In this document: piece by piece, positions 54,801 through 64,000 of the stretch
How positions within the stretch are numbered: the stretch's first letter is position 1
How the letters are laid out: the number at the start of each line of letters is the position of its first letter
Origin: Tubiluchus corallicola
Taxonomy: Eukaryota; Priapulida; Priapulimorpha; Priapulimorphida; Tubiluchidae
DNA: 64,000 nucleotides
Direction of reading: 5' to 3'
Assembly (NCBI GenBank): GCA_030141605.1
Contig: JAQGDQ010000225.1
Span: forward strand, 62,001 to 126,000
Program-made: the position numbers and the translations under genes
Notes under the pieces: generated by a model
What the model was told of the DNA's origin: nothing
Database searches by the model: none
Seen by the model: only the letters and a program-made list of their open reading frames with translations

Positions 54801-57800
54801 TAATTCTGCGTACTTGAAACGAAAAGCAGCAGGGACATACTTCATTTTAGAACAAGATAGTTGAGAAACTGAACTAGAGGAGGGAACTGGAGGGAATGCA
54901 TTGTTGTTACAGTTATACTTCAAGCTAGCTGTGTAAATACAAAGCAGCTTGTATGGGACACTGTAGTTATCTTGCAATGTATTTTACCTGACAAGAAACA
55001 TCATCAAATGCCAAGTGTTATGAACATTGCTCAAAAAATTAGTTAGCCTTGTAATATGTATCATAATGCACATTTTTGCTTCTTTTTCCGGGTTTTGTTC
55101 TGACATTTATGAATCGTTGCTATGTTTATTTTTTTATAAAAGTATTACTAATATGTGGAAATTGCAAGTTTGTGTTCAAATGTAAATAATTCAGTTTGTA
55201 AATAAATAAACATGAAAAAAATCAAATATTAAGATTAAGCAATTTTAAAACATTTAATAAGCTGTCTTGGAATACACTATGATTTAAAAAACAAGGTACC
55301 TACTTGCATAATGCGGTACACTTGGAGCAGTGTGAAATAACCTGCAATGAGATGGAAAAATTAATCAACTCTCACTTTGGTTCAAGGTAAACATTTACAG
55401 CATCATTTTGCCATGAAACCCCTAGTTTAAATCTTTCTTAAATTCAAATGTCACAGCACTATGGAACTAACCAACCTTAACAAAAGACTCTTATTGACTT
55501 ATAAGTCGTGGAGTTAACGCTGACTGATGATGGGCACAAGGTTCACTCAAAATGTGGCAGTACGAGGATGAGGATTTTAACAATGTCATCAATGTTTACA
55601 TTAATAAAACTTCTGCTGAAATAATGCTGGCTCAGTCACCTTCTTATCAAAATAAAACAGAAACCAAAAAATAAGCGAGAAGGTTTTTTTACAATCAAAA
55701 CACTTCTCCCACTCCACCACTTCTACATCTACATGCAGTCACATACCTATGAATGTCGTGTCCACAGTAACTTTTCACAACAGAGAATAAAACTTCTGCT
55801 GCAAAATAATGCCGGCTCAGTCGCCTTCTTATCAAAATAAAACGGAAACCAAAAAATAAGCAAGAAAGATTTTTTTACAATCAAAACACCTCTCCCACTC
55901 CACCACTTCTACATCTACATGCAGTCACATACCTATGAATGCCGTGTCCACAGTAACTTCTCACAACAGAGAAGCCATTGCTCTGCGCATGCTTCTGTAT
56001 CGCATTACCGATTTCTCGGTATCGCACCCCGGGTTTCACTGCAAAGTACAACAACTTGTTAAACCACATGCTTGTAGTGTCATACATGCGTATGACGAGT
56101 ATTGCCAATTAGCAAAGCTTTATAAAATGGCTGATGGCGACATTATTATCAACACTAACATGAAAGCATACGGAAAGAACAGGAAAGCATTCGCGGCAAG
56201 GATGCAAGTGAAATTTGAACCCAAAACACAGCTTAGCTCTTTCAGGATCATAAACGTTGCTGCATTTTGCATAGGTTCATAAAAAACTACTCTCACTGAG
56301 CAGCAATTACGTTATATTTTGTAGGTTTCTACTCGACATACAATGGATTTTCATGCAGAATTATATACGAAATGCATTTGCTTACTTTCGACAAATTAAA
56401 AATTGATTTTTGATGAAAAAATTGAAAAAAGTTTCCATTGTAACAATGTACAGTATTACTTGTGTGAAATCAGCTAATGCAGAAAATTCCAAATATCCAG
56501 ACACAACACTCTGATACACTTTGGCCTCAAGTCTATTCTGTTTTTAAGGAGAAATTCCTGTTAAAAGAAGAAACGACCTTAATTTCTCCTTGACAGATTG
56601 GTTGGCTTTTCCTGGAACTCTATACAGTAGAGGATTGTCTTGGGCTGTAGCAAGCAGGCGATCAATAAAATAGTGTGTACAATCATGCAAGTGTACACCA
56701 CGCTAAGTTGGAGTGCTTGACGTCTTTTTCTTAATTTTATCCAAGTAAATGTTTAAACAAATAGCATGATTGGATAGCCGAGATTCTCCTGAATAAAACA
56801 GTACCTAATTTGTAATTATTTAGTTGTCTGTGCTCACACAGTAGCAGAAAAGTCATAGGTCTTATAAGACCTATTTTGAATTGTGTGATCCTGAAGGAGT
56901 TAACATAGTAGTGTGTTAACTGTTAATTAGTTATGCTATGATAGTCAGATTGGTTAATTATCACGTAACAGTCCTGTGATCAAAGTGCACCTAAACATGT
57001 TGATAGTTTTAGGCTGTTTTCTCTTGACTTTTTTGATTACTACATAGCACTATTTGATGTTTCCAATGCCAGCTGCAATGATTTTTAATAGCTTTTCTTT
57101 TACTCAAGGCATGTCAAAGAAATAAGTACTGTACATGTTAAGTGAAATATCATCATCAACTCTGGAGCCACACGACCTCCGGAGCCACATCAGCCTTGCA
57201 GTCACTTCAGACCACGCTGCCCTGACACCTGTAACTTTTCATGTCTCTGTGTTTTTGACATCTAATGGTGTGTTGACAAGTTTTTTTTGGATGAAATTGG
57301 TGTAAGTCAGCAGCTGTGCTCCTTGTGATTTCTTTTCTTTCTACAGTGCTTCTTTGAAAGCTAACTTTAATGGACTGTCATCTGGTAGTCGTATAACATG
57401 TCCTGTCCATCTTGATCTTTTCCTTTTGATTTTAACTGTACATTCCTCTGCCTTGACTTTATTATATACATCCTGGTTTAATATTTTTCTTTGGCCATTT
57501 TATTCGTAGAATGTGCATATAGTTTCTTCTTTGAAATGTATCAATTTCTGATTTGTGACATGGTTTGATTGTCCATAATTCTGAATTATAGAGAAACAGT
57601 TTCAGTAGGGCAACAAAGCTTCTCAATTTTGTTTCTAGACTGACCCTCTAACTTTCAAAAATATATATGACTATTTTATGTATGTAAAGAAGCCTATTGG
57701 GATTCCAAATTTGATTCGAATTAACAGGAAATGCCAGTTAATAAAATGTGAACTCAGTTAAACACATGGTGGAACTAACTAATCGACGCAATTGATAACA

Positions 57801-60800
57801 ACTGATTTGATTTGGATTTTAATATTTGATTGATTTATTTCTGGTCAACGATTTTTTTCCAGCTGCCGTTGCAAATCAACTGTATTACCAATATTATTTT
57901 CTACATATTTCTGTGAATTCCACAAAAATCCGTCCAAAAAAAAGATGTCATTACGGAAAAATGAAGCAGTATGGCATTACCTTTGCACAGCATCTTAGCA
58001 TGCTGGCACTGCTACTTAAACACAAAATTTCTCAAAAACATGAACAGAAAAATGCAGAAATGTTACCTGTTTTGATAGCGTAGTCTAGACATTCCCAGGT
58101 GACCTTTACTAGCTTTTTACTGGCTTCGTCTGGCTTTCCAACAAAGAATGTCTCGTTGACATCACCGTGGAAGCCATTATGATAAACTGTGATGTCGGCT
58201 AATAATATAAAAATAATGTTATAAAATTTCGAAAATTGTATTAAAAATCATGCTGTTTTAAGTACATTTTTACACAGTTCGGTATACTGCAAAAGAGGCT
58301 CCAATATTTCACAATAGGACCTACTATTAACATTCAAAGGTTGTGGCAGAATCTAGTTAATCCTTGAGAATAACTTTTTAAAAAGAGATGCTAAACTAGC
58401 AGAGAAATCAGCCACATTTTGACAGTCATCAACACCATTTCTCAGCAAGAGAAATAGCTGAAATGCAATACAGCAGCTGAAACCATAGGTGGCGATCACT
58501 TATCTACATACTTACCAATCCTAACACTGTTTTAATTTAGAGACAAGGCACAAAAGTAACCACTCAATTATCTTCCTTGCCAAAGAATAATACTGTACCA
58601 AAATGTTAAAGGCAGAGCTCTTCCTTGGGCTTGTTAGGAAATTTAGGTCAACATACTTGTAGAAAAAAATTACTTAAATTGAGATGAGATTTGTATGCGG
58701 AAAATTTTTTCCTCACATCTTGACTATAGTCAATATCCCAGTATGCATTGACAATAAACGTACGTACCATTGACAATATCCCCGTCTTGTAGAGGACGTT
58801 TGTCTGGTATGCCATGACAAATCACTTCATTCACTGAACTGAAAGAGAAATTATTTTTACATTTCAACACCTTACTTTTAATCAGTTTTATTCGAAATTA
58901 CTTTTCTTGTTATTTTTTAAAGCAAAAGTATCTACGTATCTAATAAGTTAAACGAGCATTAGCTAATTTTACGTGAAAATAGTTCATTTTCATACAAGCA
59001 TCTAAAATGAAATTTTGTAACAACTTTCATCAAAAATTAGTATCAGACATTCTTTTATAAACAGTTTTCTTTATTTCACTGCACATTTCTATTAAATTTG
59101 ACTTTCATATAAAACAATTTTAGCCTAATGTAAAAACCAAGAGTGCAAAACTACAACATTCTTATTCAACTCAAGTCATTTGGCAATGAAATGGTTTAAT
59201 TAAAGTTTATTTCGAAAAACTTACGTGCAGCAAGACTTTGGAAACTGATAATAATTCAACGGTGATGGGTAACAGTCTCTGTCTATAGTTGCCTGCAAAA
59301 TTTCACATAGAATTTCGATAAGCATTGCTAGCAAAAACCTTAACAATAAAAGTAAATTTCCTGCATCACAAACTCAGTCAAGACTCGTCTTCGATATGCT
59401 TATTTTCCGGCTATAGCAAAATGTACGCATTTTATTGAAATAACAAGCTTAAGAATGACTTCAATTACCTTATATGCAAACCTACTTGAAAGGTGAACTT
59501 GGCGGTGAATGAAGTGAAAGAATGAAATGTGTGCTTGCTCGGAAGTTGGCAGTTAAGCTTTTTTAGTTGTTCACACATCCTAAATCTTTATTTCATGAGT
59601 ATCATTTTGGTATAAATTTCATTGCTCTATGTTATTCCCAACCCGAGATAATCCAAGTTGAAACTGAGGTGCATGCTGCACACTGAAAAACATAATCTTG
59701 AGATAATCGCTGTTAAAGTTTGTAGTTGTTTTTGATATCATGTTTAAAACCCCGTAGATGGCCCTTACAAACGAAGATCTGGGCTTGGCAACAGAAAAAA
59801 TACAGGTTTTTAGGCACAGTGGGTAAAGAGTTATAAAATTAATATTTTTGTATTTTCTAAACAATTTCCTGACGTTTTGATTCTAGGATATAGAAGTTCA
59901 ATATATTTAGCATTTCTTTTGTAAAAAACAAAAAATTGATATTTGACCCAATTTTTGGTGCATTCTACTTTGAAGCATCATAACGCAGTTTTAACTATGC
60001 CGACTTGTCGACGGTTTTGGTTTGCAAGCACATATAACACATAGATGAAATAAAATTTGAAGTTGCGTTTAAAAATCACTAATTTAATCTTTAACAAGAA
60101 TGACAAACACAGATAAGGTGTCGCAAACGCCTCATAACGAAACACTGGCTCAGAAGAATCAACATGCCACTTTAGTTCCTCTAAACAAGTAAACATTTCT
60201 CTAAACAAAGCAAACTTAAAATGGAAATTCAATAATACTATAAATCTGTGTGATTTATATGTTTATTATGACAGTATGTAACTTTTCTGCTTTGTTAAAA
60301 TAACTAAGTAAATCAATCAACTAGTCCCTCAAGCATTAAATAAACACTTATTGTATAATGTATCATACATACCTCGTGCACGAGCCTGTCAATTTCCTCC
60401 GTCGTCACACCGACCTCAACTGCAGCAGCAGCAACGTCTAAAACTTCACGCCCCAACTGAAATATGAAAAAAAGTATTACAAGAAATATAAAAAAATTAA
60501 GAAAACATTACAATAGCAAAGATATAAATAAGAAGCCACAACTTTGTGCACATCAACTAAATGTTAAATATAGATGCAGTGGTTCCGTACCACGTGCTGT
60601 TTAACAACAGCTATAATTTTGTAGTAGACATTGGATCCGACACCTGTGTGTGTGGGTCGCTGAGAGCTGATCTACTCGTTGCATTTGCTGCATCTTTTGG
60701 TATGTCATTAAAACATTTTAAATTTTTCCATCACTCACACATCGGTGTCAGCTCAGTAAACACATATTCGGCATCTTGCCTTGCAAGACTAGAAGAACTA

Positions 60801-63778
60801 GTCTTCTGTGATTTATTTGCTGTAATTTACTGTGATTTACTGTCCATGAATGCTGCACTGATTTTGCTGAATACTGTGATGAAACGATGGTGTTGTTTGT
60901 AGTTGTTACAGGTTATGCTGTAAAATATGTTTATAGTTGATGAATAAAATTCTGAACTAACACTGACTCGTTTGCTTTTAGTAGTGAGACATTTGTCAGA
61001 AACCTGATGTGTATACCTAGCAAAGAGTACAAACTGCAACATTAGCAGTTTTCTTAAGAATGGAAATATCAGCATGACCTCTGAGAAGATGTGAGAATTG
61101 CACAGCTGCAAGTAGACGGTAGTATGTACTCTACTAGTCAGTAAATACTGATCGCTTATAATACCAATTAAGCAATTTATTTCACTTTGGTTGTGTGAGG
61201 AAGACACCAAAAGTAAAAATAAACAGATCAATGCAAGAAAATGATTGCGTTTTAAGTTCTTAATTACTTTTGAAAGTTGGCCATCAAAGTTGTTCTGTGA
61301 CATTGAGTAGCAGTGAATTACATTATTCACATGCCCAAAATGATGCTATGAACAACAGACGCACACAATTATTAACAGTTTGCTTTATAGTATAATAGAT
61401 ATAATATCTGCCTCAAGCTAATTAGAATAACACTACAAAATGGAGCACATGTAGAATAGAAGGTGCAGGTAATAAGAGACATAAGAAGAAGTATCTAAAA
61501 CTGCTGATTCGAACCTTGCATGCTGCCCTCAATCCTTCTTGATCTTCGTCTGATAATTGTTTTATGTATGATGATCCTCGTGCTTCCAACTCACTAAACG
61601 GAGTACCTGGAGATGTGGAAAAAACAATAAACAAACAAACAATACTGAATCTGCGTAAATGCTCTTGTTCAGCTAATAAGTAAGGTTATGTTTGTAACCG
61701 CATAAAGTTGGTTGCTACCTGGGGTCCACTGATTAACCAAACTACAGTAGTGGCTACTTAATAAAACCACCGCAGGACCACGAATAATAGGTTTTAACGA
61801 ATGATGGTTTTATTATACACAGGCCTGTTATAAGAATGTGTATTTGCCAAAAAACAGTACACAAATGCTTCGTCCTAATTAATATTAAATGACAATAAAA
61901 ATATGAGGCAATCAGCTCACTCGCATGCTAGCTGAATGAGCGAAATAAGGATTCATTTCATTCAACAGACTAACATGTACTTTAACAGCTGTACATGCAG
62001 AGCTGAACAAGAAGAAGGAATTAACTTTAACTTTCGGCATGACTTTGACCTAAGAAGAAGTAAATCTAGGAAATGAAATTTAAATTCTACTGTGCATCTT
62101 AAAAAACAGGCATCAAAAAGATAAGCAAAATGTTCAGCCATCTATCCAGGTCATACATTCCTTAACCTTTTCAATGCTATGTACAGTAACGTCAAAGTGT
62201 AAAGAACAAAAAATTCTGTTTCTGAAATAACATAACTACAGTCATAATCAGCCCAGTAGATTTGCTACAGTCACTGTCTCAACAGACGAATTTTGAAGAA
62301 TCTGAATGATTTAAATTTTTAGCACATCATGAGATGAGACAAAAAACACATTTAAAAACTAAAGTGTGCATGATGGTGCCACCTAGCTTAAAATTACAGT
62401 GCAGAAATTGTTGACTGATAATAAAAATCTGTAGTTAGCTTTTGATGGTAGAACATGTTCTAGAATACAAATATTTCTGTAGTCTGTAACATGACATCCA
62501 TTTCGCTCCCACAATCATGGAAAAAAATTCTGTAATTGTAGTGGACACTCTCTTATGTCTGTCAGATAAAAAAATGACCAGTTTTTTTTAAATAGTTCCC
62601 ACTTAAAAAGACAACCTTGTATTGTTCATTTTACATTTTTTGCCAGGCATATTTCAACAGTAATCAGTAGTATGCAAGAAATCAGTGCTTAAATACTAAT
62701 GCTGATATAGGTAATTGTCAACTTAGTACTACAATTCTGGCAAATTGGCATGTTCTAGTGGTGCAGCCTTACACATAAGATGGTATCTGTATATGTGCAC
62801 TAAGCATGGCGGAACGAACGGATGAATTCGGCGCGACAGACAGCGATTTAAAATTATTAGTCATTATTATGAGTTATTATTAGTTGTGTATAATTCATTA
62901 ATTAAGTTGAGGTCGAGTCGAACAGTTGTAAGTTGCATCGATTCGTAAAATCGAGCAGTTCATAAGTTGCATCGAGCCGTAAAATCAAACAGTCGTAAGT
63001 TGCATAGGTCAAAAGTCTATGACTACCTATACTGTTAAATTTCTAAATCCTAAACTATAGTGTTTATTTTAAACTTTATCGTATTTATTTACCTTTAGCA
63101 TCTTCAGCATAATCAGGTCTTGCAATGTGATCAGGAACTTGTCTCTTCGGAGTCTGAAAATATTTCTTATAGATATATTCCCCTACCTTAAATAAATTTT
63201 TCTGATAAATCATACATATTCTAGAATGCTATATCTTACTTGCGTACTGTGGTGTGGCAGGGTTAGAACCTAGCTCTTCATTATCACCGATGAGACGAAA
63301 CACTGAACCAGTAGAGGTGTCTTAGCCGTATTCGGATGTTTGTACATTTTTCCTTGACAAGACAAATAACGGCAGGTGGAAAAAACTCGGAAGCAACGAT
63401 TTTAGGTGTCATCTATACATATACTGGCCAGTTCTCGCATTATTTAATCTTGGTCACTAAGCACACGCCACCACCACCACCTGCCTTTCATTTATCAAAT
63501 TTAAATTCGGGTTCAAGCTTACTTTCACGAACACTGGTCAGGTTCTGCCTGAATACCCGGGTTGTAGTGTGCATGGGGTGTGCGAACTTAACAAGTCAAT
63601 GTTGTCTTGATTTCATCTCTTTCCCTATTATTACCTGTAGATTCAGTTATTTCCAAAATTACAAAACCAAACGTTTCAGGTTAAATCATTGTAATAAAGT
63701 AGAAGTAGTACATACCACGGGCCATGGTCGCAGCTTTCCCGTAAAAACAAATTCTGGCCATGGGTCGTATAGTGTGCC
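51880..63778 (-). CDS. METAP1: Methionine aminopeptidase 1 (N-terminal exons outside the window)
   Basis: Eleven exons in the window, right to left: 63716-63778, 63093-63153, 61515-61606, 60373-60456, 59225-59292, 58768-58838, 58067-58198, 55933-56038, 55304-55341, 53365-53430, 51880-52055. They give 318 residues in one consistent frame (human protein 386). METAP1 removes the initiator methionine from nascent proteins at the ribosome. The metal ligands of the pita-bread fold are all visible: two Asp in [12 protein letters not shown], His in CGHGIH, Glu in FTIEPMI and Glu in [18 protein letters not shown] is the conserved lead-in. The missing 70 or so residues should include the zinc-binding N-terminus, beyond 64000. 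The donor after 61515 is GTTCGA, a poor match to consensus, but the protein match supports it. The MetAP2 type is excluded by the lack of its insert and by the close METAP1 match. Confidence 0.95.
52577..53188. mobile_element. Pogo/Tigger-like element, copy 3 (long form)
   Basis: A 612 bp unit between CAGTCAAACCTCTTTATACG on the left and TTTGGCATTATAACAAG...TTTGACTG on the right, followed by TA. It is three times longer than the copies at 1440 and 27909, with extra internal sequence that shows no transposase frame. It lies in the last intron of METAP1. The left flank is CA rather than TA, perhaps through mutation. Confidence 0.6.
55603..55970. repeat. Tandem duplication including part of a METAP1 exon
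   Basis: Two adjacent copies of an approximately 184 bp unit (55603-55785 and 55786-55970), about 93-95% alike. The right copy contains the 3' half of the real METAP1 exon (55933-56038) with its splice donor. The left copy has the same 40 bases and donor at about 55745-55787, but lacks the exon's 5' half and acceptor. Confidence 0.9.
55745..55787 (-). pseudogene. Partial duplicate of a METAP1 exon
   Basis: On the minus strand this reads [13 protein letters not shown] and ends in a GTATGT donor, against [13 protein letters not shown] in the real exon at 55933-56038. The glycine between the two histidines is replaced by aspartate. With no acceptor of its own it should not be spliced in as an independent exon. 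Confidence 0.8.
57130..57660 (-). mobile_element. LINE C-terminal fragment (second LINE type), METAP1 intron
   Basis: Minus-strand reading gives [19 protein letters not shown] and then [14 protein letters not shown]. After a frameshift it continues with [20 protein letters not shown] and KLAFKEAL. The pattern LYGSE-W...RR-LRI.W...R--GHV.R is that of the C-terminal end of endonuclease-bearing non-LTR retrotransposons. It is distinct from the fragment at 44735. It is dead and truncated at both ends. Confidence 0.75.
61700..63092. other. METAP1 intron, mostly featureless
   Basis: Apart from the 33 bp tandem repeat at 62923-63006 I see no element or frame of note. Confidence 0.4.
62923..63006. 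repeat. 33 bp tandem repeat, about 2.5 copies
   Basis: A unit of the form CAGTTGTAAGTTGCATCGA followed by TTCGTAAAATCGAG begins at 62923, 62956 and 62990 with few changes. It lies in a METAP1 intron, about 90 bp from the exon at 63093. Confidence 0.85.
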
Positions 63779-64000
63779 CTGGTTACTGGTTGCTAAAAAA
63801 CGAAAACTCAAGTTGGTGACAGTCCAACGAAAAATAATAAGGTTAATGCAGCCATCTTATATAATGGCTGCATATGAATACAAGTTAACAATGACAAATT
63901 GTGTTTAAAGCATTTGCTTTAAATTAGAATGAGCTAATATGTTAATCCAAACCATCTAGTAAATGTTTGTGTACCATTCAATTGAAGATCATAATTTTCG

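Noticed and set aside
60827-61330. 167-codon minus-strand frame
   Set aside because: It lies in a METAP1 intron, is rich in Ser, Leu and Ile with no domain pattern, and adds nothing to the METAP1 alignment, which is continuous from 61515 to 60456.
63336-63908. 190-codon open frame on the + strand
   Set aside because: It runs antisense across the METAP1 exon at 63716-63778 and has no recognisable domain, so it is a chance frame.

Overview
This is a 64 kb piece of an animal nuclear genome. It is AT-rich, with spliced genes (GT-AG introns from about 100 bp to 3 kb) and heavily littered with short transposon remnants. The proteins resemble vertebrate orthologues clearly but not closely, so an invertebrate is likely; I cannot name the phylum. 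No bacterial-type genes, tRNAs, rRNAs or CRISPR arrays were seen.

Four protein genes could be rebuilt exon by exon, with all exon phases agreeing. From left to right: (1) PIH1D2 on + (2363-7603, 4 exons, 365 aa), a PIH-domain co-chaperone subunit. (2) TBC1D23 on + (10337-26884, 15 exons, 683 aa), a trans-Golgi vesicle-tethering adaptor. (3) A POGZ-like gene on - (29885-43741, 12 exons, 2090 aa). Its zinc-finger block aligns with POGZ, but its 4.7 kb last exon encodes a long disordered region and four helix-turn-helix repeats instead of the DDE transposase domain of vertebrate POGZ. (4) METAP1 on - (51880-63778, 11 exons in the window), methionine aminopeptidase 1. The METAP1 catalytic domain is complete; the first exons, for the N-terminal zinc finger, lie beyond position 64000. 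TBC1D23 and the POGZ-like gene are tail to tail, 3 kb apart. The four genes share no pathway and look like an ordinary chromosomal neighbourhood.

The rest is mostly mobile-element debris. There are three LINE reverse-transcriptase fragments (11.1-11.7 kb +, 44.7-46.0 kb -, 57.1-57.7 kb -) and a hAT transposase fragment with a 270-codon open frame (49.15-50.33 kb -). There are three copies of a TA-flanked miniature element with ends like the pogo/Tigger group, and several hAT-type miniature elements with about 8 bp target duplications. Other repeats include two large intronic minisatellites (22 bp and 26 bp units), several local tandem duplications, and a partial duplication of a METAP1 exon.

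The item most worth following up is the POGZ-like protein with four Brinker/CENP-B-like helix-turn-helix repeats and no transposase domain.
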